Source: Diphasiastrum complanatum (Eukaryota > Streptophyta > Lycopodiopsida > Lycopodiales > Lycopodiaceae). From it: a DNA stretch of 64,000 nt. A model generated the notes under the pieces. The model searched no databases and was not told where the DNA came from. It saw only the letters and a program-made list of their open reading frames with translations. The position numbers and the translations under genes are program-made. Location of the stretch: positions 44,586,484 through 44,650,483 of the forward strand of contig CM055102.1 of assembly GCA_029204225.1 (NCBI GenBank), written 5' to 3'. Below, piece after piece: positions 55,154-64,000 of this stretch; the first letter of the stretch is position 1, and every line of letters begins with the position of its first letter.

Positions 55154-56958
55154 ATGGTGCATTCCAACCTTGCCGATCTGTGGGACGAGGTGGACATTGT
55201 CAGGCAGGTTCCCGACAAGTCTAACAAGTCTGGTGCAAGGATAGTGCGCTGTCGATATTGCCTGACAGAGTTCGTTGCCACCCTCACTCGCCTTAAAGGT
55301 CACCTACTCGGCGCACGCGCGAGAGATGGTGGCACACTGAATGCTGCCCCCTGTGCCAGCATGTCCGTTCCCGTCAGGCAGCGACTTTTGGATACCTACG
55401 GGCCATGTCTTGTGGTGGGGGAGAACACCATTTCGGAGGGTGTTCTTCGGTTTTGCACCGCTCCTTACGTGGGTGACCCCGAGTTGCTGCCTGCTTGGCT
55501 GGCACGCATGAGGAGAGGGAGTGCATCCTCGTCCAGTCCCTTTGCCCCTCGTCCCTCTCAGACAGTTCCGCCTCACGCACCCCCATCTGCACCCATTCCG
55601 GTGGATCCTGTCCCACCGCATCCGCCAGTTGCCACTGTGGTTCCACCACCACCTACTGTTGCTCGCACTCCCCCAGTTTACGACTTTCTCATGGACTCTC
55701 CGCCTCCCGAGTAGGAGCAGGCCCCGGATGCCAGTGACGAGGCCTTCCAGGATGTTGAGGAGATCCCTTCCTCCCTCCCTTCACATCCGGATGACCACCC
55801 TACCCAGCAGTTTTCGTATCCCATGCCAGATGTCCACCCTCCACCAGTGTACCCCACTTACGCTGCTGCACCCATCCCGGCCAGTGCATCCCACTCTCCC
55901 CATTCCACGTCTACAGCTGATGCATCCACTAGTGCCCAGCCTGTCGCGTCATCATCCATTCCCGTCACGTTTGGTGCACCGTGCTGGAGGTCCGCTACCC
56001 GTCGCCCAGCTGGGAGAGTTCTTAGGCAGCAGAGCATTCGCGGCGCGCATCAGCCGCACATGGATAGAGAGGCCACACAGGCCGTGGCCAGCCTGATTTA
56101 TGAGCTGAACCTTCCATTTGCCATCACCGACTCCGAGCCCTTCAGAAGGGCCTTCCGCCTTGCACAGTCTGTCAGCCCTAGCTGGAGAGTCCCTAGTTCA
56201 GAGGTTGTCCGCACACACATGCTGAGGGATAGGGTCGAGTCACTGTCTAGAGAGATGGAGCCTCTACGTCGCCACTGGGCCACTTACGGTTGCAGCATCA
56301 TGTCCGATGGCTGGACTGATGTCAGGAGGAGGCCGATCCTCAACATACTGGTCTCCAGCTGCATGGGCACACAGTTTTTGAGGGCAGTGGATTGCAGCAG
56401 GGGGGGGAGAGTCATATCTGCAGAGTTCATGTTTGATGTCCTACTGCTAGAGGCCGAGTTCCCTCACATTGTTCATACCCCCTGTGCCACGCACGGCATA
56501 GACCTTCTGATGGGGGACATAGGTGCACTTCCCTGGGTTAGAGCCATCGTCCGTGAGGCCCTCTTCCTGGTGACTTTTGTCACGAGGAAGAGGCGTGTTC
56601 TTGCCATGTTCCGGGTGTTCAGCCATCTAGACCTCCGTAAGCCAGCCCCCACACGCTTTGCATTCGACTTGGTGGTCATCGACCGTCTGATCAGGTGCAG
56701 GGCGCAGCTTCTACAGATGGTTGCCAGTGATCTTTGGTGTGCCAGTACATTTCCGCGCACTGAGGATGGGGAGCACTTTTCTTCCACGGTGAGGGGAGAC
56801 CAGTTTTGGAGGGATGCACAGACATTGTCAGGACTGCTTCGACCACTTTACATTGTGCTCCGCATGGCTGACAGCGAGGGGTCGACACTTGGACTAGTAT
56901 ATGAGCTCATGGACCGGATTGGACAGTTCCTGCAGCTGCCCATCTTGCAGCCAGAGAG
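55154..56958 (+). pseudogene. hAT transposase exon 1 (BED zinc finger and N-terminal catalytic region)
   Basis: Begins MVHSNLADLWDEVD. A BED-type DNA-binding finger has W10, C33, C36 and RLKGHLLG with H50. A long Pro-rich linker follows. The DUF659-type catalytic segment reads YGCSIMSDGWTDVRRRPILN (about residues 377-396), with Asp in SDGWTD as the likely first catalytic acid, then TPCATHGIDLLMGDIGALPW, where family members have a C-A-A-H motif. A TAG at 55712-55714 interrupts the linker; the frame continues to donor GTAAGC at 56959. Without that stop the exon is one 601-codon frame. Confidence 0.88.
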
Positions 56959-57072
56959 GTAAGCGGTACAGTGTTGTAATTGTTCTTTATCTTTTCAGTG
57001 TTTGCTAGTTTGTTTTTCTGTCGATGTTATGTTTTTTCGTAATGCCCTAAACCACATGCCTCTCACCTGCAG

Positions 57073-57418
57073 GATGACAGAGCTGAAGTTCATCTGGGAG
57101 ACGCGGTGGAACTACTTCCACAGGAGTATCCACAGCGTTGTACACATGCTGCATCCCCTCTTCCTCTCTCCGACACAGATCGCAGACAGGGAGCTCGAGG
57201 CCGATTGGCTTCAGTACATTCACAGGGTGGGTCCACACATAGGTTTGGATCCTATCAGGCTCATGGAGGAGCTCGCTGCATTTCGTTTCAGCATGGGCAC
57301 ATTCGGCCACCCGGCTGCTCAGGATCCAGAGAGGAGGCAGCTACCCATTACCTGGTGGACCATGTTCGGTAGCACATACCCATCTATACAGCGTCTTGCA
57401 CTGCGTGTCCTTTCTCAG
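57073..57418 (+). CDS. hAT transposase exon 2
   Basis: Acceptor CCTGCAG, donor GTATGC. Completes a split Arg codon and reads MTELKFIWETRWNYFHRSIH to WWTMFGSTYPSIQRLALRVL, SQ. WW...YP.LQ.LA.RVLSQ is the start of the hAT dimerisation region. 346 nt, phases agree with exons 1 and 3. Confidence 0.9.
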
Positions 57419-57497
57419 GTATGCATCTCATTTTATCCTCCATTGTTGTGTTTCGTTGAAGACAATGTGCTGAAGTATTTCAATGCACGCACCACAG

Positions 57498-57659
57498 GAT
57501 TGTGCTGCCTCCGTGTGTGAGCATAATTGGAGCACATGGGCACTCATTCACACGAGGAGAAGAAACCGGTTGTCAGTGAGTCAGTTGGAGCGGTTGGTGT
57601 TCTGTAGCACCAACGCACGTCTCGCCAGGAGACTTCTGACCATTACGAGCGCATTGCAG
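57498..57659 (+). CDS. hAT transposase exon 3 (dimerisation domain)
   Basis: 54 codons in phase 0: DCAASVCEHNWSTWALIHTR, RRNRLSVSQLERLVFCSTNA, RLARRLL. C-E-x-N-W-S and RNRL are hallmark residues of the hAT C-terminal dimerisation domain, including the third catalytic Glu in CEHNWS. Acceptor ACCACAG, donor GTGATA. Confidence 0.92.
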
Positions 57660-57761
57660 GTGATAAGCTAACCTTTCATAGCATGTTGGGTGACTCCTGG
57701 TATGTTGGTTTCATTTCTTGATAGAGTTGTTTCTCTGACATGCCAATTTTAAACCTTGCAG

Positions 57762-59406
57762 ACGAAGATATCCGATTTGGAGCGCCAGGTTGACTTGCCT
57801 ACGGACAGCACCCATCCCATGCCTGCAGATGACCTGGGCACACAGTTGATGGCAGAGAGAGAGAGGGAGCTGCCGAGATGAGAGAGAGAGAGAGCTTGGG
57901 CTTGAGCACAGAGAGCCCCCATTGTACGAGGCAGATGAGCCAGTGTCAGAGGATGATCAGGATGAGGATGAGCCTATTCGGGTTGTGTTCGCCAGATCAG
58001 AGCGGGATGAGAAATATGATACAGGTGTTGGGCACACGCCTAGAGCAGGGGTCATAGGTGCATCACGTGGTAGAGGTGGGACACATGCCACAGATTATAC
58101 CGGGAGACGGGCAGGGCACACAGGGGGGGCCAATGGCATACCTTCTTATGTTGATATGATGGAGGAGGCTCTTGATAGGGGGCAGACTGATTTGGGTTTA
58201 CCTTCCGCAGCTGCTTGGATGCGTGCATCACAGAGCCATAGGCATTTCTGTGACAGCACACCAGAGGAGTCACCAGATGACTTTGATTGTACCGATTGGG
58301 AGGCCATGTCGGGTCCGCATGGTGCACAGGATGAGGCACGGGATGTTCCCGAAGATGGTGCTCATGATGAGTCCCAGAGCCCAGACCATTTGTATTCGGA
58401 TGCCCAGCTGGACGACTTGATTGCAGACTTGGATTCAGAGGCCCAGCAGATGCCGAGCGTCAGGGCACCCCCATCCTCTCTAGCCAGCATGCCCTACACA
58501 GAGTCTCATCCAGAGCAGCTACACGAGGTGCCTACAGTTCCTCCAGTTCCTCAGAGGGTGTATGTGCGCCGCACAGCACCTCCAGTGCCACCGATACCGT
58601 TGAGGCCTGCAGCCCCTTCATCGCCATCCACTTTTGCAGCAGCAGGTCTCCATGGCAGGCCACCATCTGTGCCCAGATCTTCTCTTGCAGCACCCACATC
58701 TACAGACGCTCCTCCAGTGGCAGCACCCACGGCACATCCTCCTCCATTGGCAGCACCCATGGCACCGGCTCCTCCTTTGGCAGCACCCACAGCACATCCT
58801 CCTCCTTTGGCAGCACCCAGGATGTACCAGTACCGTCCACCACAGCGCCCCTTTCAGTACTTATCGCCGCTGTACTTGCCTCCTACAGGGACGGCCCCTC
58901 CACATCTAGTTCCTCCACCAGCAGCAGGCCCACGGGCACACACTCCTCGGACCTATCCTCCACTATCAGCTGCACAGGGACACCCATCTTTGGCTACTCT
59001 ATCCCAACCGGCCACAGCTTGGGCTCAGCCTAGTCAGCCAGGTGATCTGCATGGGGGTGATGAGGCATTGACGGCTCCCCTCGTCCGCAAGAGGCCAGGA
59101 AGGCCCAAGGGTGCACCGAACAAGAAAGGCAGGGCACAGAAACTGCCAGGGAAGAGAGGACGACCTCGCAGGGCTCCAGTTGCTGGTAGAGGTGCTATAT
59201 TACAGCCAGCTACAGCAGGTGTTGTTGGTTTAGCCTGCTTGGGGGCTGATGCGGAGGCAGATTGGGAGGATGAGGATGACAACTCTTCCCCCTCGGATAC
59301 ACAGCCCATGCCAGTACCAGACAGACATAGATATCAGTTGCGAGAGTCAGCTCGGGGCCCTGAGTTGTCTCCGGAGCATTCATCTGAGTTTGAGGCAGAG
59401 CATTGA
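57762..59406 (+). pseudogene. hAT transposase exon 4: long Pro-rich C-terminal extension with AT hooks
   Basis: After acceptor CTTGCAG: TKISDLERQVDLP. The frame meets TGA (57877-57879) inside a GA-rich run; one base of slippage restores a frame open to 59406 (484 or more codons). That frame is acidic, then Pro-rich with tandem APPLAAPTAHPPPLAAPMAP repeats (58720-58820), and near the end has RKRPGRPKGAPNKKG and GKRGRPRRAP (59090-59180), AT-hook DNA-binding motifs, before an acidic tail. Typical hAT transposases end soon after the dimerisation domain, so this is a large extension. Whether the GA-run shift is a mutation or a missed intron is unclear. Confidence 0.78.
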
Positions 59407-59905
59407 TTGTAGCTCCGTCATTTTATTTTTAGCAGTTTGATATCATGTTCCATGTTTGGCGGCCAGATGGTCGAACACTGTATTCAGACCATTTTTCATA
59501 TTATATTTAGTGTTGGACGTATTCTATTCACTACACGATGTGTATTTGTCAATTTGTAATTGTGATGTTCTACTTGCAGTTTTACTTCAAATGGTGTGTG
59601 CGTGTTTTCAATTAGTTTTCAGTACAGAGTTTGAGAGCATATGCAGAACACAGAAATACAACCCCCCTGATAGCATTTCATAATCACATACATCAGATTG
59701 CAATACACAAGGCACGCATTGCACAAAAAACACACCGTACATTAATTCAACAGATGTATCAAAACTACAATACGTATTCCCGCCGCATACGGCTGGGGCT
59801 GTTCTTTACACCATGCCAGACACTAAATACTGCCTCATCTACTGATGAACATTAAATAACAACAGTCAGCCACATACGGCTAGACCCCATCTATGCTAAA
59901 CATTT

Positions 59906-60250
59906 CTAAGGATCCTCCACAGACTCCTCGCCCTCGTCAGGTGCATTGTTCTGTCGCTCTCGCTCTGCCTCCCGGTTAGCCCGAGCTGCCTCCTGGTCAG
60001 CCCGACGGCGGGCTGCCCTTTCCCTGACCATGATGAGCTGCCATCGTGTGAAGTTCATTCCGATCTGCTCATCCAAATCCAGCTCGACAACGGGGGCGGG
60101 GGCCACAGCGGGGGCGGGGATCTGCAGCTCTGGGTGTCTCTGCCGAGTCTCTCACAGCATCTCTGCAATGTCTGCTTCTTGCTTCCGATGCCTTTCATTG
60201 TGCCTTCGGACATCTTCCTCGAGCTTCCTCCTGGCTTCGCCCTCCGCCAT
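59906..60250 (-). pseudogene. Second hAT-borne gene: small charged coiled-coil protein
   Basis: On the minus strand ATG at 60250 opens MAEGEARRKLEEDVRRHNER, then HRKQEADIAEML, a TGA at codon 33 (60154-60152), and continues in frame ETRQRHPELQIPAPAV, DLDEQIGMNFTRWQLIMVRE, RAARRRADQEAARANREAER to EGEESVEDP and TAG. It is 114 codons, very rich in Arg/Glu/Ala, probably helical or coiled coil, with an acidic end. Function unknown. The TGA could be a CGA-to-TGA transition. It converges on the transposase gene, whose stop is 500 bases away. Confidence 0.6.
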
Positions 60251-60279
60251 CTCACGACACCCTGTTGCTCGAAATGACC

Positions 60280-60480
60280 CTCACAGCCTCTCACAGCCTC
60301 TCAATGGCTCTCACTGGCTCTCTCACAGCCCCCCTCTCACAGCCTCTCACTCGGTCTGTCACACAGCCTCTTACAATGCCTCTCTCTCACAGCCTCCCAC
60401 TAGCTCTCCCTCACAGCTTCTCACAATGCCTCTCAGCCCCTCTCACTGGCTCTCTCACTGTCTCGTGAGTGCCTATTTAA
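60280..60480 (-). repeat. Short tandem repeats upstream of the second hAT gene
   Basis: CTCTCACAGCCTCTCAC-type units of 10-20 bp recur through this stretch, immediately 5' of the minus-strand ATG; probably its 5' untranslated region. Confidence 0.65.
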
Positions 60481-60519
60481 CCCCACAGCCTGTTTCCCAA
60501 TTTGCTTTTGTTGATGATC

Positions 60520-60775
60520 CCATGTGCTACTGTACCTGCCCCATGTGCTGATCCCCCACATGCTGCACTGCGATTGGGTCCATGGTCTGCTCCTCCACAG
60601 TGCCCATGTGACGGTGTACCTGTCCGGATGTATTGCTCCCCCACATGCTGCACTCCGATTGGGTCCATGGTCTGCTCCTCCACAGTGCCCATGTGCTACT
60701 GTACCTGCCCCATGTATTGCTCCCCCACATGCCGCACTCCAATTGGGTCCGCTCTCCCACAGTGCCCCCAGTACA
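60520..60775 (-). promoter_or_regulatory. Tandem ~90-bp repeats with CCAAT boxes near the right end of the hAT
   Basis: Three copies of a unit with CCCCCACATGC(T/C)GCACT, (C/G)(G/A)ATTGGGTCC and CACAGTGCCC, starting near 60549, 60632 and 60723. Read on the minus strand each has GGACCCAAT, a CCAAT box, pointing towards the second gene. Placement suggests a promoter for that gene; this is inferred from position and motif only. Confidence 0.55.
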
Positions 60776-60869
60776 GTCCCCCTGTGCAGTAACATCTTAG
60801 TTTTTACCTAGTTTTAGCCTGTTAAAAGGGTTTTTGTTTTTTTTTTTTTTTAAAATAATAAAAAATATT

Positions 60870-60954
60870 ATTTTTGTGGTGCCGCCCTGGTACCGCTGGT
60901 CTGAGGGCGGCACCATAACCGCGGTACCATAATGGCGGTACCACGTGCCACTAT
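60870..60954 (+). repeat. Right terminal and subterminal repeats of the hAT element
   Basis: Three GGTACC sites (about 60890, 60923, 60938) and GGGCGGCACC; the terminus read inward is CATAGTGGCACGTGGTACC, paired with CATAGATCCAGCGGTACC on the left. Confidence 0.7.
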
Positions 60955-60982
60955 GATATATATATATATATATATATATATA

Positions 60983-61800
60983 GCCATGGCTAGCCGAATC
61001 ATGAGGTAGAGGGAACATCTGCAACGATATCCGTGGTAGATGAAATAACCAAGGCCATGAGGGCTCGAGCCTGATCTGCCAATAATGGTGTATGATAAAA
61101 AACATCAATAGGCTCCCATGTGGCCTCCTCAATAGGACGACCATCCCACTGTACCAAAAACTGAACCTGCCGGCGGCGCCGACTATGCTGAAGGCGAACC
61201 TGGTGAATGGTAGCTGGTAAGCCAGAAAACAGCTCAGGATCTGTAGGAAATGTGAGACCGCGAGGAGCATCATCCTCAATGGCAGCATGTAACAAAGGTA
61301 TCACAGGCACGTGTAGAAGCAAGGAACTGTAAACGATATGTAACAGGACTGAGGCACTCTAGAATACGATAAGGCCCATAATAACGTGGTGCAAGCTTCT
61401 CAGTAGAATGACGATGGCGATCAACAGAAGTCTGATAGCGTTGTTGGACATGCTGTAAATGAGTAGTAGCCCTCACAATAAGCTCCCGAGCATAAGACTT
61501 CTGAAACCCAAAATGGCCACCAATAGGAGAAGCATGAGCATCAAACAACAACTGAGAATGAATGGATAGAGAACTAGGAATACATAAAGCACCATAATGA
61601 TATAAGCGATCATTAACAATAGTATAAATCTAGAACTTCTGAGATGAAGGAAGTGGATGAGAACGATAAACATCACAAAACTCAGGACAAGACAAATACG
61701 CAGCGGCTAAATCATCAAACCAAGAAGGAACAGAAGCAACAAGACTATGTAACAAAGCAGGAAGACGAGATAAAGCATCAGCTGTTGTGTTGGACTTTCC
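60983..61800 (-). pseudogene. Gypsy pol pieces right of the hAT
   Basis: From the right: SRLPALL- and SVPSWFDDL-like linker (about 61780-61690), DAHASPIGGHFGFQKSYAR (start of integrase zinc domain), then a jump to ELIVRATTHLQHVQQRYQTS, KLAPRYYGPYRIL. After a frame change it gives QVQFLVQWDG and EEATWEPIDVFYHTPLLADQ. The integrase core is deleted between FGFQKSYAR and ELIVRA. Confidence 0.88.
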
Positions 61801-62430
61801 TGGAGTTGATCTCTCTCCTCTTTAGTCTCTTTAAGCTCTCTTTCTTGCTTTCTGGACTAATTCCTGCTTATGTCCTGCTTTCATAGATCAGCCATAGCAT
61901 AATTGTGGACTTGTTCATAACTTGGTATCAGAGGACTTTCCTGATTGCTGAATTTCAGATCTAATTTTCTGATTGGGCGCTCATTTTCCTTGCTGATTTT
62001 TTTTTTTTTCTCTCTTTGCTGAGGGCTTTCATCTCTTTGCTTCAACAACATTCAGCACAGTTTGGAGGAGGACCAGCTCCCATCAGAGCATTTTCCTTGG
62101 CGGAGCTTTAGCAGATAGTTAGCGGAAGTACTTCTGCTAAATTTGGCGGCCAGAAAAAAAAAATAAAATAATCAAAAAAATTTGGGCAGATTATTTCCAG
62201 CGTCCAAGTTCCAACCCTCCATCACCCATTTCCAGCTTGTTTGCGGGCTCTCCAGCGCCCAATTCCCTCATCTCTTTCGTCCGTTCCTCCTTGCATTTTC
62301 AGCCCTCTCTTCACTTTTGTTTGCAGGCTGTCCAGCCCCTTCATACTCGTCACTTTCGTCCGTTTTTGTCTCCGTTTGCAGCCACTTTTCACACCTTGTT
62401 TGCAGGCTGCTATCCAGCGCCTATCCTGTT
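61801..62430 (+). mobile_element. B-type gypsy 5' fragment: LTR end, primer-binding site, leader
   Basis: LTR end with TTTAGTCTC...TCTTGCTTTCT to CATAACT (61808-61921), then TGGTATCAGAGG (one mismatch). The leader matches the reverse complement of 20600-20890 of element B: CATCTCTTTGCTTCAACAAC, the GGCGGAGCTTTAGCAG phrase and the poly-A run. It ends with CTCCAGCGCCCAATTCCC motifs (62230-62420). It joins the minus-strand gypsy at 61800 head to head. Confidence 0.82.
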
Positions 62431-62554
62431 ATGTCCATGGCTAGTAAGCAGGATTCAGTATACTTCTAGTCTTGGATACACCGGTACTCCAGTAAATCAA
62501 GTTGTTAGTTATGCCACGTCATATTGGATATGACCCGAAAGTAACTAATATCCT

Positions 62555-62943
62555 TGTGAGGCCCAGAACACACTAAATGGAGTCCAAGGTATGCGACAGT
62601 GTATGCATGTGTAGAATTATCAGTAGCAATTCTATGAATAGTTGGTCCATGCTTAGGACTCTATTCTAGGTGAATCTATGTATAGGGAACTTAGGGCTAT
62701 GCATGGATATGTGCCCAGGTTGCTTTTGGCTCTATATATTGAGGCCAAACTCGCCCTACTCCTCATTGCGATCATTGATTCATTGCCAGGGTTTCACTCT
62801 ACCTTCATGCTTCTTATTCCTCGGCTTGGGGGTGAAGCTTCTAGAGTTGATTGGTTGCTTCTACTTGGTTGGGTGGTTGCTCCATAGTGTGTTTTCCATT
62901 GTGTTTTATCTTGTAAGCAAGATCTTAAGGAGCTTCCCTTATA
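62555..62943 (+). repeat. 5' LTR of another LTR element leaving the window
   Basis: Starts TGTGAGGCCCAGAACAC, has a TATA-like CTATATATTG near 62730, and ends CTTATA just before a primer-binding site. Its start and end pattern is close to family C (TGTCATGCCC...CTTTATA), so a related family is likely. Confidence 0.7.
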
Positions 62944-62944
62944 T

Positions 62945-62956
62945 TGGTATCAGAGC
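62945..62956 (+). promoter_or_regulatory. Primer-binding site after the 62.5 kb LTR
   Basis: TGGTATCAGAGC, perfect initiator-tRNA-Met type. Confidence 0.85.
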
Positions 62957-64000
62957 AAGGCTTACGAAGATTGGAGAACATGGAGAAGGGCTACCTTCCG
63001 TCGAAATTTTGGATTGGATCTTTGAATTCTCTTCCAAGGTGGATAGCAAGGGTGCAAGTGGGTGTATTATCCCGGTTTCGATTTGCATGTTGCTAAGATC
63101 CATTACTCTTGGGATTCTTTGTGGTTTTATGGAGAATTGTCCTTGAAGGCCAAGTTGTGATGCTTTTTTGGAGCTTTTTCTTGTGTAGATCAAATCTTTG
63201 GTAAATCTGAATTTTCCAACAAGTGTACTTTCATTTTAGGGTTCATTAATGATGAAATTAATGATGCATGCCGGTTCTCTCCAATGATTTATGATTCTAG
63301 GCTATGTTTTGGTCAAAATTGTTTGGTTTTTCATGCTTTTTGGCACAAAATAGATAGTAAGAACCAAAATCCAGCAGGATCAATAGATGGTTGTAATTCT
63401 ATAAATTGGTTTTCATGTGTTAGAGAAAGAGTTGTATGTCATGAATTTCCACCCGGAAAATAGCCAAAAATCATCATTTTTGCTTGTTTTTTTCATAAAG
63501 ATGGATAGTAGGTGGCTGTAAAACACCATGCAGAGCTTGTGAAATGGTGGACAAAGTCTTTTGAAGCTTTCCCTGATGTTAGAACCAAGAATTCCAGCAA
63601 TTGAACTTGTAGGAAGTCAAAAAAGTTCAAAAAATGACCATTTTGGGTGATTTTTGGGGGATGGATCTCTCCAAATCCATAAGAAGATCATTCTGGAATT
63701 AATTACAGCATGATTAGCATTCCTTTTTACCTTCCCAGCAAGCTATTCATAATGGCTAGTGGCTTATGCACCATCTCCATCAAGTTTGAAGCTATTTCGA
63801 CTTCTACAAATCAAGAAATCTTCGTTCTCAGCCTATACTGCATCTTAGGATCAGTATGAATGCTTCAATTGGTTGTCTAAGACTATTGGTAGCATCAATT
63901 TGGGGCTAGAATGGGTGTTTGCACGTTTTTCATGATTTTGTCTTGTGGAAATGCGCTCTACTACAGATTTTACGACACTCTGATCTCGCACGTGTGTAAG
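62957..64000 (+). other. Leader or internal region of the 62.5 kb LTR element, no gene reached
   Basis: AT-rich, without a recognised gag before the window ends. Phrases of the type CTCCAAATCCATAAGAAGATC and repeated questions of TTTTGG...TTTTTGG tracts are seen, no domain. Confidence 0.45.

Larger units (their letters stand above)
54726..60954 (+). mobile_element. hAT-superfamily DNA transposon
   Basis: About 6.2 kb flanked on both sides by (AT)n runs (54694-54724 and 60956-60982), consistent with insertion into a TA repeat with an 8-bp TATATATA-type duplication that cannot be delimited. Both ends begin CATAG inward and carry several GGTACC-containing repeats. It encodes a four-exon hAT transposase on the plus strand and a small gene on the minus strand. 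It is clearly richer in G+C than the flanks. The gypsy reading continues across it, proving insertion after the gypsy. Confidence 0.9.
54201..61800 (-). mobile_element. A-type gypsy fragment, minus strand, split by a hAT transposon
   Basis: A 3' LTR (54201-54480, its end truncated), the purine tract and pol 3' untranslated sequence continue to an (AT)n run at 54694. The same element resumes at 60983 with sequence that in A2 lies next to it (GCCATGGCTAGCCG, compare 43718). It then gives chromodomain and integrase pieces (61190-60999, 61551-61276) and RNase H linker sequence to about 61800. The integrase catalytic core is deleted. The gap in the element is exactly the hAT insertion. Confidence 0.85.

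Noticed and set aside
55304-57310. Several minus-strand ORFs across the hAT transposase
   Set aside because: GC-rich coding DNA produces long antisense frames; the plus strand has the conserved hAT motifs and consistent splicing.
60477-60811. Overlapping ORFs on both strands in the 60.5-60.8 kb repeats
   Set aside because: They come from the ~90-bp tandem units; repeated peptides in every frame indicate non-coding repeat.
54694-60982. (TA)n runs as promoters of the hAT genes
   Set aside because: Both runs lie outside the CATAG termini and belong to the insertion site; a separate TATA-like AT-rich block near 54860-54890 is inside the element and is a better candidate.
9316-62956. TGGTATCAGAGC sites as tRNA gene parts
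   Set aside because: They are primer-binding sites adjoining LTR ends; no cloverleaf, A box or B box was found around them.

Overview
The window looks like nuclear DNA of a land plant with a large, transposon-filled genome (a fern, lycophyte or gymnosperm would fit; the sequence does not settle which). The evidence is a plant-type D-2-hydroxyglutarate dehydrogenase gene split into short exons by very long introns, Ty3/gypsy, Ty1/copia, LINE and hAT elements nested in one another, and LTR elements primed by initiator-tRNA-Met-type sites (TGGTATCAGAGC).

Host gene: five short minus-strand exons of D2HGDH were found at 52674-52579, 52473-52364, 51486-51406, 12021-11913 and 6838-6733. Their GT-AG borders and phases are mutually consistent and none has a stop. 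Almost everything between 12 kb and 51 kb would then be intron, made of transposons. One expected exon (about 33 codons, between the 51.4 kb and 12.0 kb exons) was not located, and the 5' and 3' ends of the gene lie outside the window or were not recognised.

Layout. 1-15.4 kb: AT-rich sequence with a decayed gypsy fragment, a truncated gypsy 5' end (8.9 kb), a LINE 3' end (13 kb) and two host exons. 15.4-21.4 kb: gypsy element B, minus strand, imperfect TSD GGCA(T/C). 21.7-35.5 kb: a solo LTR (C, TSD ATGTG) split by two later insertions, gypsy A (21770-27204, TSD ACGCT, most of pol replaced by unrelated sequence) and gypsy chromovirus D (27365-35205, TSD ATGAC, LTRs differing at one of 358 bases). 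D carries an inverted second copy of its integrase region, giving a 1610-bp-arm palindrome around the RT. 35.6-39 kb: a copia element with a C-type gypsy inserted (TSD ATCAC) just ahead of its YLDD codons. 39.3-48 kb: a LINE split by gypsy A2 (TSD AGGCT), after which a 4.5 kb block with most of the element and part of the LINE was inverted. 48-50.2 kb: two ORF1-only LINE units. 50.2-52.7 kb: a gypsy fragment and three host exons. 52.9-62.4 kb: more A/B-type gypsy debris, interrupted by a GC-rich, roughly 6.2 kb hAT transposon with a four-exon transposase gene and a second small gene on the other strand. 62.5-64 kb: the 5' LTR and leader of another LTR element running off the window.

The strongest candidates for something new are the gypsy D palindrome, whose LTR-driven transcript would fold into a long hairpin matching intact relatives; the hAT transposon with an antisense accessory ORF and an AT-hook-bearing C-terminal extension; and the CCAGCGC-motif repeats, regularly spaced in D, in the untranslated leaders of otherwise different LTR families. 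Everything was read by eye; no database search was run.
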